Part shown: positions 24,407 through 32,277 of the stretch, in pieces
How the letters are laid out: each line of letters begins with the position of its first letter
How positions within the stretch are numbered: position 1 is the stretch's first letter
From: Acidobacteriota bacterium
GTDB taxonomy: Bacteria; Acidobacteriota; Terriglobia; Terriglobales; Acidobacteriaceae
DNA length: 32,277 nt
Direction: 5' to 3'
Assembly (NCBI GenBank): GCA_003225465.1
Contig: QIAH01000384.1
Location: 1-32,277 of the forward strand
Translations under genes and position numbers: made by a program
Notes under the pieces: generated by a model
Told to the model about the DNA's origin: nothing
The model's input: the letters and a program-made list of their open reading frames with translations, nothing else
The model's database searches: none

Positions 24407-24434
24407 AGCTGTTAGCTTTTAGCCGTTAGCTCTT
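24407..24434. repeat. Heptad array upstream of lolC/E
   Basis: Four tandem heptads, AGCTGTT, AGCTTTT, AGCCGTT and AGCTCTT, are followed by GGCAAGG. They fill the 57-bp gap between the methyltransferase stop and the lolC/E start. Confidence 0.5.
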
Positions 24435-24456
24435 GGCAAGGCGGCCCAACAGCGGA

Positions 24457-25056
24457 TTATAGACGGGAGACGGTGTTTCCCAGTTTAGGGAGCACCGCGG
24501 GCACAGCATTGCGGTATTTGCGATAGTCTTCTCCAAAACGCTGTTCAAGCTCGGCGTCTTCGGCGCGAATCATGAACACTCCGGTGAAAATCGCGAGACC
24601 GGTCAGGCTGTAGCAAACGAGGAGACCGGTTCCGATGCTCCACGCCAGCATCTCGCAGAGATGTGCGAGGTACACGGGATGCCGCACTCGGGCGCGGATC
24701 CCGCCGGTCACTAGGCGCTGCTCGGCGTTTTGCAGCTTCAGTTCCGACACGCCGTAGAGTTGCTGCTTGCTGAAATTTACGCCTGCCTTCCGATAAAGCC
24801 AGATTCCGACAATGAACAAGCCGACCGCGGGGAGCCACCTCCATCCCGTGTGGTAGAGCGGAACTTGGCGCCAGGCATACGTCGCCAGGCCCATCACAAT
24901 CCACGTACCGATCCAAACCGGCACCAGAATGCAATAGGGCGACCGCCGCTGCGCTCGCCAGTATTCGGGACGCGAGTGAATCAGCAACCAAAACGATGGG
25001 ATGGTCGCATAAACCAAACAGGCCAGCCATCCGAGCGTCTGCAAGGTTCGAAACAC
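24457..25056 (-). CDS. Isoprenylcysteine carboxyl methyltransferase-family membrane protein
   Basis: A 199-residue integral membrane protein with about five hydrophobic helices and the ICMT/PEMT C-terminal signature: GIRARVRHPVYLAHLCEMLAW and RAEDAELEQRFGEDYRKYRNAVPAVLP (SAM and substrate binding). Bacterial members methylate small isoprenoid or other lipophilic thiols and carboxylates; the real substrate is unknown. The start is GTG at 25056 with no ribosome binding site; TAGAAT ends 6 nt before it, so a leaderless message is possible. It lies between the CoA-transferase and lolC/E genes on the same strand. Confidence 0.75.
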   Translation of the reverse strand: MFRTLQTLGWLACLVYATIPSFWLLIHSRPEYWRAQRRSPYCILVPVWIGTWIVMGLATYAWRQVPLYHTGWRWLPAVGLFIVGIWLYRKAGVNFSKQQLYGVSELKLQNAEQRLVTGGIRARVRHPVYLAHLCEMLAWSIGTGLLVCYSLTGLAIFTGVFMIRAEDAELEQRFGEDYRKYRNAVPAVLPKLGNTVSRL

Positions 25057-25083
25057 GAGGCTATTCTAAGAAACTCGGAACGT

Positions 25084-25179
25084 GTAGCGCCGGCATCTTG
25101 CCGGCTGTCCCGAGGGCGTCTCGCCCTCGCGGTTGCGGGCGGGACGCCCGCAAGACAGCCGCCGGGACGGCGGCGCTAC
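25084..25179. repeat. 96-bp nested inverted-repeat element
   Basis: The outer arms GTAGCGCCGGCATCTTGCCG... and ...CGGGACGGCGGCGCTAC form an imperfect 26-bp inversion; within are GAGGGCG-TCT-CGCCCTC and GCGGGCGGGACGCCCGC hairpins. On the minus strand the right end supplies the TAG stop of the CoA-transferase gene. Confidence 0.7.
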
Positions 25180-26717
25180 GTCTCTCCCGGCTTCATCTGG
25201 CCGCTGCGCAGGTATCGGCTGTGCCAACTGAGCGACTCCGTGGGCAGGTGCGGGGTGTGTTTGCCATACGACAGGCGCTCGGCGCGGTTGAAATAATCAA
25301 GCAGCAGCGGCTTGTAGTCCGGGCTGGAACACTTCTCGATGATCAGGTGTGCGCGCTGGCGGGGCGAGAGGCCACGCAGGTCCGCTAATCCGTGCTCGGT
25401 GACGATCACCTGCACATCGTGCTCGGTGTGGTCGACGTGCGAGACCATGGGGACAATTGTCGAGATGGTCCCTTTCTGCGCGGTCGAGGGGGCCATAAAG
25501 ATCGAGAGATATCCGTTACGAGCAAAATCACCGGAGCCGCCGATGCCGTTCTGGATGCGCGATCCCATCACGTGGGTGGAGTTCACATTGCCGTAAATGT
25601 CGGCCTCAATCATGCCGTTCATGGCAATCACGCCCAGCCGCCGAATGATCTCGGGATGGTTGGAGATCTCTTGCGGGCGCAGCACGATGCGGTCGCGATA
25701 GCTGCTCATATTCGCGTTGACCTCGGTCAACATTTCCGGACTGAGGGAAAACGCCGTTGCTGAGGCGCAGGTCAGCTTGCCTGATTTCAGCAGGCGGATC
25801 ATGCCATCCTGAATGACTTCTGTATACGAAGTCAGGCCTTCGAATTTGCCCTTCTCGAGGCCGAAAAGAACAGCGTTGGCGATGTTGCCGACGCCCGACT
25901 GCAGCGGCAGCAGGTTGGCTGGCATGCGGCCCTTCTGCACTTCCCAACTGAGGAACTCGAGAATGTGTCCCGCGATCAGCCGGGACGCCTGGTCGGGTGC
26001 TTTAAAGGCGCTGTTTCGGTCGGGAGCATCCGTGAGAACAATGGCGACGACTTTCTCGGAAGGGACTTCGAGATAAGGCGATCCAATGCGCTGGCCGGGC
26101 GTCACCAGCGGGATCGGACCGCGATTCGGAGGGGGCTGGAGTCCGTAATAGATATCGTGCATGCCCTCGAGCGCTGACGGTTGCCACGAATTTACTTCCA
26201 GGATTACGCGCTCGGCCTGGTCGATCCACGTTTTGTTATTGCCGATTGAGGAACTGGGGAGCAGGCGGCCGTCTTCGAGCACGGCGGCAACTTCAATCAG
26301 CGCGACATCCAGTTTGCCCAGGAATCCGTACTCCACGAATTGGGCGACATGGCTCAGATGAATGTCCATGTAGTCCATTTCGCCCGCGTTGATCCTCTTT
26401 CGCGTTTCCGGATCGGACTGGTAGGGAAGCCGGAGATGAATGCCTCCGGCCATGGCGAGCGCTCCATCCAGCTCAGGGCCAGTGGAGGCTCCCGTGAAGA
26501 CACTCACCTGAAATTTCTGACCGCGGAGATTGGCCTCGGCGATGCGGCGCGCCAATTCGATGGGCACGGCTTTGGGGTAACCCGAGCCGGTGAACCCGCT
26601 CATGCCCACCTGATCGCCGGAGCGTATGAGGGCGGCGGCCTCCGTTGCGCTCATGATTCTTTGCCCTAGGCCGGTGTTTAAGACGCGTGCCGTGGTGGTG
26701 GGAGCTGAGGTAACCAT
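25176..26717 (-). CDS. Acetyl-CoA hydrolase / succinyl-CoA:acetate CoA-transferase
   Basis: A 513-residue class I CoA-transferase of the AarC/Cat1/SCACT branch, acting in acetate and succinyl-CoA exchange in the cytoplasm. Motifs: GMSGFTGSGYPKAVP near the N-terminus (39-53), SGVGNIANAVL, the active-site region GLTSYTEVIQDG with Glu300, IEADIYGNVNSTHVMGSRIQNGIGGSGDFARNG, and HDVQVIVTEHGLADLRGLSPRQRA. The ATG at 26717 has GGAAAGG about 8 nt upstream. The TAG stop lies in the outer end of the repeat at 25084-25179, so the native C-terminus may have been altered. It could supply or use acetyl-CoA. Confidence 0.92.
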   Translation of the reverse strand: MVTSAPTTTARVLNTGLGQRIMSATEAAALIRSGDQVGMSGFTGSGYPKAVPIELARRIAEANLRGQKFQVSVFTGASTGPELDGALAMAGGIHLRLPYQSDPETRKRINAGEMDYMDIHLSHVAQFVEYGFLGKLDVALIEVAAVLEDGRLLPSSSIGNNKTWIDQAERVILEVNSWQPSALEGMHDIYYGLQPPPNRGPIPLVTPGQRIGSPYLEVPSEKVVAIVLTDAPDRNSAFKAPDQASRLIAGHILEFLSWEVQKGRMPANLLPLQSGVGNIANAVLFGLEKGKFEGLTSYTEVIQDGMIRLLKSGKLTCASATAFSLSPEMLTEVNANMSSYRDRIVLRPQEISNHPEIIRRLGVIAMNGMIEADIYGNVNSTHVMGSRIQNGIGGSGDFARNGYLSIFMAPSTAQKGTISTIVPMVSHVDHTEHDVQVIVTEHGLADLRGLSPRQRAHLIIEKCSSPDYKPLLLDYFNRAERLSYGKHTPHLPTESLSWHSRYLRSGQMKPGET

Positions 26718-26756
26718 GAAGAAGCCTTTCCGCAATTACGGGCAAACTTGCTGCCC

Positions 26757-26815
26757 AACATAGAGGGGAGGCTGACCTGCGTCTGTGATCCTGGTCACTT
26801 GTGATCCCGGTCACC
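26757..26815 (-). promoter_or_regulatory. Two tandem CRP/FNR-like sites upstream of the CoA-transferase
   Basis: TGTGA-TCCTGG-TCACT (26784-26799) and TGTGA-TCCCGG-TCACC (26800-26815) are direct 16-bp repeats, each an inverted repeat. On the minus strand TATGTT (26757-26762) is a likely -10; site 1 is then centred near -41.5 and site 2 near -57.5. The region is shared with the divergent MFS gene. Confidence 0.55.
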
Positions 26816-26878
26816 GGGGCCAGAGAGTGGGGCCTGCCGTTCGTCACGTTTTATCGTTTGTGGCACAGTAGAGAGCAC

Positions 26879-28129
26879 ATGGGGGAACGCGAAAGATTTC
26901 TTGAAAGGACCGGGACGTTTGCGTATCCAGACCTTGCGCTTTATCAGGTGGCGCGATTTTTCATCGTTGCCGCGCTTGAAATGCAGTCGGTCGCAGTGGG
27001 CTGGCAGGTGTATGAGATCACGCGGCGGCCCCTCGATCTTGGCCTGGTAGGGCTGGCGCAATTCCTTCCAGGTGTGTTTCTGTTCCTGGTGGCCGGCCAC
27101 GCTGCGGACCGGCATGACCGGCGGCGCTTGCTCAATATTTGCTATGGCGGATTTATCCTGTGCTCCGGTTTGCTATTAGCGCTGACTGTGCGAGGATCGC
27201 GTTCTGTCCATTTCATCTACCTGGTGCTGCTTTTGTTGGGTGCAGTACGCTCGTTCAATTGGCCGGCAAGCCGGGCGCTGCTGCCGGAACTCGTTCCCGC
27301 CGAGTATTTCTCGAAGGCCATAGCTTGGAATGCAACCACGTTGCAGGCTGCGACCATTCTGGGTCCTGCCCTGGGCGGTGTGCTGTATGCGGCCAATCGC
27401 GGGCCCGGCCTGGTCTATGGCACAGCGACCGCCGCGAGCGCGATTGCCCTGGTGGCAACTCTGCGCATTCGATCCCGGAGTGAGTCTCGCCCGGCCGAAG
27501 AGATGACCCTGCATACGGTGATGGCCGGGTTCCGTTACGTTTGGCGGGAAAAGGTAGTTCTTGGATCGATCTCGCTCGATATGTTCGCCGTGCTCCTCGG
27601 AGGCGCTGTGGCGCTGCTGCCTGTGTATGCGAGTGAAATCCTCAAGACCGGACCCTGGGGACTGGGACTGCTACGGAGTGCTCCCGGAGTAGGCGCTGCC
27701 GTGATGGCTATCGCGCTAGGAAAGTGGCCAATCCGGGGGCGGGCGGGTCTCATCATGTTGTGGTGCGTTGCGGGTTTTGGAGTGTTTACGATTCTGTTTG
27801 GTATCTCGCGCAGCCTGCTGCTCTCACTGCTGTCGCTTCTGCTGGTGGGCGCAACGGACATGGTCAGCGTCATAGTTCGAGCGATTTTGGTGCAGTTCGC
27901 GACCCCGGACGCTATGCGCGGACGCGTGAATGCTGTCGACATGTTGTTCATCGGAGCGTCCAACGAATTGGGCGAGTTTGAGTCCGGGCTGACGGCACAT
28001 TGGTTTGGCACCGTGCCGGCGGTGGTGCTCGGAGGTGTGGGAACACTGATCGTGATTGGATTATGGGCTTGGCTGTTTCCTGAGTTACGAAAAGTAGATC
28101 AACTGCATCCAGTCGATAGCGTTCGCTAG
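26879..28129 (+). CDS. MFS transporter, EntS-like (MFS_3)
   Basis: A 416-residue major facilitator protein with about twelve membrane helices and the loop 2-3 motif A GHAADRHDRRRLL (73-85). The branch (FAIVAALEMQ-like helix 1, then GLVGLAQFLPGVFLFLVAG) matches EntS/enterobactin exporter-like efflux proteins; the cargo is unknown. I use the ATG at 26879, because earlier starts add 26 residues that lack the family pattern and would overlap the CRP-like sites. It is divergent from the CoA-transferase, and the double hairpin after its stop may terminate it. Confidence 0.85.
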   Translation: MGERERFLERTGTFAYPDLALYQVARFFIVAALEMQSVAVGWQVYEITRRPLDLGLVGLAQFLPGVFLFLVAGHAADRHDRRRLLNICYGGFILCSGLLLALTVRGSRSVHFIYLVLLLLGAVRSFNWPASRALLPELVPAEYFSKAIAWNATTLQAATILGPALGGVLYAANRGPGLVYGTATAASAIALVATLRIRSRSESRPAEEMTLHTVMAGFRYVWREKVVLGSISLDMFAVLLGGAVALLPVYASEILKTGPWGLGLLRSAPGVGAAVMAIALGKWPIRGRAGLIMLWCVAGFGVFTILFGISRSLLLSLLSLLLVGATDMVSVIVRAILVQFATPDAMRGRVNAVDMLFIGASNELGEFESGLTAHWFGTVPAVVLGGVGTLIVIGLWAWLFPELRKVDQLHPVDSVR

Positions 28130-28140
28130 CCGGCTTTCCA

Positions 28141-28180
28141 GCGGAGCTTCGCTCCGCCGGGCAGACGAAGGCGTCTGCCC
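28141..28180. terminator. Double-hairpin repeat between convergent genes
   Basis: GCGGAGC-TTC-GCTCCGC (28141-28157) is followed by GGGCAGACG-AAGG-CGTCTGCCC (28159-28180), then CTGCGTTATTTT. It separates the MFS gene from the convergent propeller gene and is well placed as a bidirectional terminator. The form resembles the nested hairpins at 25084-25179. Confidence 0.6.
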
Positions 28181-28185
28181 CTGCG

Positions 28186-30480
28186 TTATTTTCGTCGGAT
28201 TACTGTCTTGCCCGCCGCCATGTTGTCGAAGCGGTCGTAGACACGAATGACAACCACGTGCTCGACTTGATCCGCGTTGTTCTTTTTGGTTTTCGCCGCG
28301 GCCTCCTGGGTGGCGAGGCTCTCGGCCGGGATCGAGATTTTAAAGTCGTAGCTCTCCGTTTTTGAGTCGGCGATCTGGCCTACCGGTTCGACGTACTGCC
28401 AATCGTTTGCGTCCAGAGAATATTCGGCGCGCTTGATGGGCGAGAAGCCGTCGGTGGCGCGGAAGGTGACACGAATGTTGTCCCCTTCCAGCGTGGCATG
28501 CAGATTCTCGAGAACAGGGGCGGTCGTGTCAACCTCGACGCGGGGACTCTCCTTCTCAGCCGTGAGCTCTTCGCCGGGAGAGTGCGACGGGGCATCCGAC
28601 GCGACCACCTTGAACATGTAAGCGCCGTCCGGGAGCAGGCTGGCATCAAACGAGTAGAACTTGTCGGTCAGGCCGTCTTTCAGCAGCAGCCAGCGCGACT
28701 CGCCATCGCCTCGATAATAAAGTGAGTAGACCAGCTGATCGTCGTTGTCATCATGCGCGACCCACTTCACACCGATCGACTCGCGGTCATGTGTGGTCGG
28801 CACAGGAGGTTCAAAGTGCGGCTGATTAGGGTTGATTCCGCTCGTGCCGCCGCCGATATCCGTGATTAACCCCGGCGGCTTGGGGAGGGGTTGATAGCGG
28901 ACGCCAATCTGTACGCCCACGTCATCGATATCCGGAGCTACGTTCTTGGACAAATAATTGAGGCTCACGCTCTCCACCCGCGGAGCGGGATTTCCAGAGT
29001 GCAGGACTGCCTTCCACTGCACGAAGCGGGCGGCTGGAATGCCGGTCTCCCCATTCTTCTCAGCCTCTACTTTTTTCCACGGACTCCAGTTACGATCGGG
29101 ATTGTCGACGTTGCCACTGCGGGCAAAGAGTTCCACGTTGCCAGCCCCCCGAAACTCGGCGCGTCCCCATCGGGAAAAGATCTTGGCATCATACACGTCG
29201 CTCTGGTAAGTGCCTTCCGACTGTGGCGAGGGGCCGAGCACGAAAATCTTGCCCAAGTTGCTGCCTGAGGCATACAGTCCCCCGCCCGGAGCCTTCGCGA
29301 ATGCTGTGACTTGTGACGCGCCGACTTTGAGCACGTCGCTGAAATCATCTTCGCTTTTTATGGCGAAGACGTGTCCACGGTTCCCGGTTCCGGCTATCAG
29401 CCGGCCACGAGCGTCAAACGCCAGCGCGTAGACGATGTCCTCCCGCGAAGTCCACATGCGGCGCGGCGAGCCGTCAGGGGCGATGCGGTAAATTTCCGAA
29501 CCGCCGGTTGCACCCGCGCCGGGCGCCGGGAAGTTCATCATCTGAGACATCATCGGCTGGGTCGGCGTAAGGACGATCCCGGCCGAAGGCCCTGTGAGCC
29601 CGGACGGAGTTGGTCCCGTGGGCTGACCGAAGGATGGGATGGTATTTTGGCCGGGCCGCTTTTCACCGACGCCGGCAGCGTAGATGTTTCCTTCGCTGTC
29701 GAGCGCAAGGGCAGTGATTTCCTTCTTGGGTGCGCTGTAGAGAACGAAAGCTTCACCGGAGGGCGATATGCGGTACACGAGTCCGCTGCCGTCCGAGCCG
29801 GCGATCAGATTCCCCTTAGGATCGAGTGCGAGCACGCGGATGTGCGCCTCATCACTCTTGAAAAATACCGTGTGGTCGCCTTTCGGCGTCACCTTGTAAA
29901 TTTCGCCTCGATCCCCGGTGGCTACGTAGAGGTTGCCGGAACTGTCGAACGTAAGGTCCCAGATGTACTTGGTCCCGGGATCGAAGTAGACGGAAGAACT
30001 CCAGTTCGGATCGAGCTGTCCTTTGGGCTTGTCGGCAGTAGATTTTGGGGATTCGGCTTTACTGCTGCGCTTGTTCTCAATCTTGTAGACTTTGCCGTCA
30101 GGTGCTGTGCCTGCGTAGACCACTCCATTTTTATCGACGACCAATGCTTGAACCTGCAATTCGGTCGGCTCAAAGATCGTGGTTGCTTGGCCGTTTGGAG
30201 TAATCCTATAGAGCCGGGCAGGAGCGCCCGCAGCCGCGTAGATATTGCCCGCCTCGTCCGAGGTGATCGCCCAAATATAAGTCGAAGGCGCGGTGTAGAG
30301 CACCTTGAAGGCGGGAGCGAGCTCCAAGCCTCCGATGCTGCGGATGGCGACACCTGTAGCTGTCCCCTTGGTGAATTCCTCAAATTTCGATTGTTCCCAG
30401 GTGCGGGTGCCTTCTGCGAAAACGGTGTGAGTTAGGCAAACAAGAAAAAAAACAGCCAGCTTCCGGCATTGGATCTGCAA
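28186..30480 (-). CDS. Secreted beta-propeller protein with C-terminal Ig-like region
   Basis: A 764-residue exported protein: signal peptide about 1-22 (LAVFFLVCLTHTVFA), then about seven NHL/YncE-like blades recognised by repeating DEAGNIYAAAGAPARLYRITPNG, DKNGVVYAGTAPDGKVYKI, DSSGNLYVATGDRGEIYKV, DPKGNLIAGSDGSGLVYRI and DSEGNIYAAGVGEKRPG motifs. The latter half (about 570-740) is beta-sandwich-like (YSLYYRGDGESRWLLLKDGL, APVLENLHATLEGDNIRVTFRATDGFSPIKRAEYSLD). It has no recognised catalytic site; binding or scaffold use at the cell surface is inferred. The start is TTG at 30480 with GAGG 8 nt upstream. It is downstream of the S55 gene on the same strand. Confidence 0.75.
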   Translation of the reverse strand: MQIQCRKLAVFFLVCLTHTVFAEGTRTWEQSKFEEFTKGTATGVAIRSIGGLELAPAFKVLYTAPSTYIWAITSDEAGNIYAAAGAPARLYRITPNGQATTIFEPTELQVQALVVDKNGVVYAGTAPDGKVYKIENKRSSKAESPKSTADKPKGQLDPNWSSSVYFDPGTKYIWDLTFDSSGNLYVATGDRGEIYKVTPKGDHTVFFKSDEAHIRVLALDPKGNLIAGSDGSGLVYRISPSGEAFVLYSAPKKEITALALDSEGNIYAAGVGEKRPGQNTIPSFGQPTGPTPSGLTGPSAGIVLTPTQPMMSQMMNFPAPGAGATGGSEIYRIAPDGSPRRMWTSREDIVYALAFDARGRLIAGTGNRGHVFAIKSEDDFSDVLKVGASQVTAFAKAPGGGLYASGSNLGKIFVLGPSPQSEGTYQSDVYDAKIFSRWGRAEFRGAGNVELFARSGNVDNPDRNWSPWKKVEAEKNGETGIPAARFVQWKAVLHSGNPAPRVESVSLNYLSKNVAPDIDDVGVQIGVRYQPLPKPPGLITDIGGGTSGINPNQPHFEPPVPTTHDRESIGVKWVAHDDNDDQLVYSLYYRGDGESRWLLLKDGLTDKFYSFDASLLPDGAYMFKVVASDAPSHSPGEELTAEKESPRVEVDTTAPVLENLHATLEGDNIRVTFRATDGFSPIKRAEYSLDANDWQYVEPVGQIADSKTESYDFKISIPAESLATQEAAAKTKKNNADQVEHVVVIRVYDRFDNMAAGKTVIRRK

Positions 30481-30594
30481 GTCTTAACCTCGCTGAATAA
30501 TGTATCGAGCGGGAAATTTCAGGGTAACACGGCTTCTTAAGGAACGGCGAGACGCGGAGCTCGCCAGAGGTTCACCAGCAGGCTTGCTCGTATG

Positions 30595-30631
30595 CCCAGG
30601 TTCGCGTCCAAAAAGCGGACGCGAACCTGGG
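30595..30631. repeat. 37-bp palindromic hairpin repeat (copy 3)
   Basis: A perfect 15-bp stem, CCCAGGTTCGCGTCC, with loop AAAAAGC and tail GCACTG. It lies 13 bp beyond the stop of the S55-domain gene and could act as its transcript end. Confidence 0.85.
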
Positions 30632-30644
30632 GCACTGTCTGGTA

Positions 30645-32277
30645 CTACTTGATCGTGATCGTCAGGACCTGAGCGCCGGCCACGACAAAATCGAGCGGAG
30701 GTGTGGCAACCTCGTTGACAGAAGATTCGCCGAGCACAACCATTTCCTGGGTGCCGCGCATGCCGTCCATGATGTTCATTACCGACAGCGGCAGGGTAGG
30801 CATCACCTTGTCGCCCACCATGGCTTCCGGATCGGCTTCCAGGAGCGATACATACACTCGATTGTTGGAATGCTCCTTGTTCAGCAGCGCAATGGTAGAG
30901 GCAAGGTCAAGTTTACGCGCCATCATCGGCATGCCGCGGCGCATGCGATCGAGCGTATCTCCATCGCTCACCAGGATGCGCAACGGGCCCTTGGAAGCGG
31001 AAGTTGGAATCTTGATGAGAATCTGGCGGACCACACGTTCGCCGCGATAAGGAGCCAGCACAGTTTCGACCGTGATCTCGTCGCCCGGCCGAGCTTCTGT
31101 CAAATCGGTGCGGGCGCTCTCCAGACGAGCCTGCCGACGCTCCTTCACGAGATCGAAATCCAGCTTCACGGATGTCACTGCGGGAACATCAAACGGATTA
31201 TCGTAGATGCGACCAAACCGGTCGCCCAGCGAAAGAGCCGCAAGAAATGCCGCAGGCTGGCCGGTATCTGTAGGAGCGAACATATTCTGCAGCTTGACCT
31301 GGGGATAACCCTTCACGCTGATCAAACCCTGGAGGCGATAGGTCGTTTCTTCACCGTAGTCGTTGATACCATGCAGTGCGTTAAAGACCGTGGCCATCAT
31401 GGCGACTGGGCTGAGCCGTGGGTTATTGAGCACCTCGTAGTGGATTTCTTTGGTGGCAGCGCCATTGTGGATATTCAGCGTCACCGGAATCATTTCGGGC
31501 TCCTTGTTCAGAATGCCCATGATTCCCGTGTGACGATCCTGCACAAATGCGCCCGCAGGCTCGGTCGTGTTGACGATCTTGAACGCGTTCAGCGGCGATG
31601 GCAGCGTGGCCAGAACGTAGGCCTTGGTCATGGGCAGATCGACGCTCCCGAATTGCAGCAAGGGGTGACCGCAGGCCAGCAAACGCTGGGGATCGATGTA
31701 GGTCACGGTGCAGGTGGCGGCGATATCCATATCGCCACGCACGAGAACAGCACTCACGGCCGATCCAGGTTCGAGCGGTTCGGGTTGTTTCTCATCGCTG
31801 GAAGACCCGGCGCCCATGACGGGAACAATCCCGTTGGCCGCAAACTGGGGCGCGAAGAGCTTTACTGCCTCTTCACTGAAACCGTTGAACACCAACGGCG
31901 CCTCAATGGGCTTTAGATAGTTGGCGAAGTTCTGAATGGGAAGTGTTGACGGCTCCCCGGGACCGGAAGTCCTGGTCGCAGCACTCACCGAACCGACAGA
32001 CGCCGACGAAATTCCGCCCGGGCTCTTATCGAGCGCGTTAATCTCCAGCATGTCGGCAATCGGCGTGACGCCCGCAATGGGTTCCTTCGAGAACTCTCCA
32101 ATGCGGAATGCCAACGCTCCTGCGAGTTTGCCATCGAAATAGACGGGGCTGCCGCTCATGCCTGCCACCACACCGGTGTACTCTGCCTTCGCGCCGTGCA
32201 GCCGTACGAGAATGATGTCCCCTTTGGGGCCGTTCATGTTCTTCAGAACGCCGAGAACTTCGACGTCCATCGGCTCT
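30645..32277 (-). CDS. SpoIVB peptidase S55-domain protein (5' end outside window)
   Basis: At least 544 residues of a large protein whose start lies beyond the right edge; the codons before the first Met in view (E-P-M) stay open to the last base. The visible part opens VLGVLKNMNGPKGDIILVRLHG, then the S55 motif GVVAGMSGSPVYFDGKLAGALAF with the catalytic serine of GMSGSP. In sporulating Firmicutes SpoIVB is a signalling protease; acidobacterial family members are large exported proteins of unknown target. Later there is a CGHPLLQFG block and beta-rich regions. Whether the protease is active cannot be judged without the N-terminal part. It ends at a TAG, 13 bp before palindrome copy 3. Confidence 0.85.
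   Translation of the reverse strand, partial: EPMDVEVLGVLKNMNGPKGDIILVRLHGAKAEYTGVVAGMSGSPVYFDGKLAGALAFRIGEFSKEPIAGVTPIADMLEINALDKSPGGISSASVGSVSAATRTSGPGEPSTLPIQNFANYLKPIEAPLVFNGFSEEAVKLFAPQFAANGIVPVMGAGSSSDEKQPEPLEPGSAVSAVLVRGDMDIAATCTVTYIDPQRLLACGHPLLQFGSVDLPMTKAYVLATLPSPLNAFKIVNTTEPAGAFVQDRHTGIMGILNKEPEMIPVTLNIHNGAATKEIHYEVLNNPRLSPVAMMATVFNALHGINDYGEETTYRLQGLISVKGYPQVKLQNMFAPTDTGQPAAFLAALSLGDRFGRIYDNPFDVPAVTSVKLDFDLVKERRQARLESARTDLTEARPGDEITVETVLAPYRGERVVRQILIKIPTSASKGPLRILVSDGDTLDRMRRGMPMMARKLDLASTIALLNKEHSNNRVYVSLLEADPEAMVGDKVMPTLPLSVMNIMDGMRGTQEMVVLGESSVNEVATPPLDFVVAGAQVLTITIK

Noticed and set aside
29371-30435. 354-codon open frame antisense to the propeller gene
   Set aside because: The minus-strand frame has a signal peptide and repeated blades; the plus-strand frame has no start signal or motif.

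Overview
The window looks like a chromosomal segment of an Acidobacteriota bacterium (Koribacter/Terriglobia-like). This is an inference, not a database match. It rests on the GC-rich sequence, the gene mix (a large beta-propeller secreted protein beside a SpoIVB-type S55 peptidase-domain protein, a triple-BON secreted protein, PEGA, DoxX, an AmgK-RapZ fusion) and the many dispersed intergenic repeats. I see no rRNA, tRNA, CRISPR array, transposase or phage gene.

Layout. (1) 1-2500, minus strand: a very short leader-type ORF behind a strong promoter at the left edge, then a two-gene amino-sugar salvage cassette (anomeric kinase fused to a RapZ C-terminal domain, and a MurU-like nucleotidyltransferase) joined by an ATGA overlap. 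(2) 2600-5630: OsmC-family protein, a UbiX-type flavin prenyltransferase starting at TTG, and a divergent ChaN-like protein. (3) 5630-8010: a repeat-rich spacer, then an autoregulated-looking operon (ArsR regulator, SRPBCC protein, ABM monooxygenase, SRPBCC protein) and another repeat. (4) 8006-12530: larB, a triple-BON secreted protein, and the minus-strand run purB-doxX-ybhB. (5) 12530-17680: a repeat spacer, a MarR regulator, a decayed CBS-domain fragment, a trypsin-like protease, a glutaredoxin, a PLP lyase, a cupin, and a PEGA protein bracketed by two palindromic repeats. (6) 17985-22767: an ATP-grasp enzyme, clpC, and lolD. (7) 22768-28129: the lolC/E permease, a methyltransferase, an acetyl/succinyl-CoA transferase, and a divergent MFS exporter. 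(8) 28186 to the end: a beta-propeller protein and an S55-domain protein cut by the window edge.

The genes are mostly housekeeping or envelope functions: cell-wall sugar recycling, lipoprotein export (LolCDE), proteolysis (ClpC) and purine synthesis. The unusual content lies between the genes. At least five repeat families are present: 37-bp perfect hairpins, about 130-bp elements with inverted ends, arrays of AGCTNNN heptads attached to a shared core, nested hairpin elements beginning GTAGCGCC, and CCACGAAGG-type repeats. Several begin exactly at, and appear to supply, the TAG stop codon of the preceding gene. One half-element appears to have been absorbed in frame into the lolC/E coding sequence.

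Two promoter regions carry TGTGA-N6-TCAC sites at the spacing expected for class II activation by a CRP/FNR-family regulator. Two regulator genes, arsR and marR, have their -10 box so close to the ATG that their mRNAs are predicted to be leaderless.
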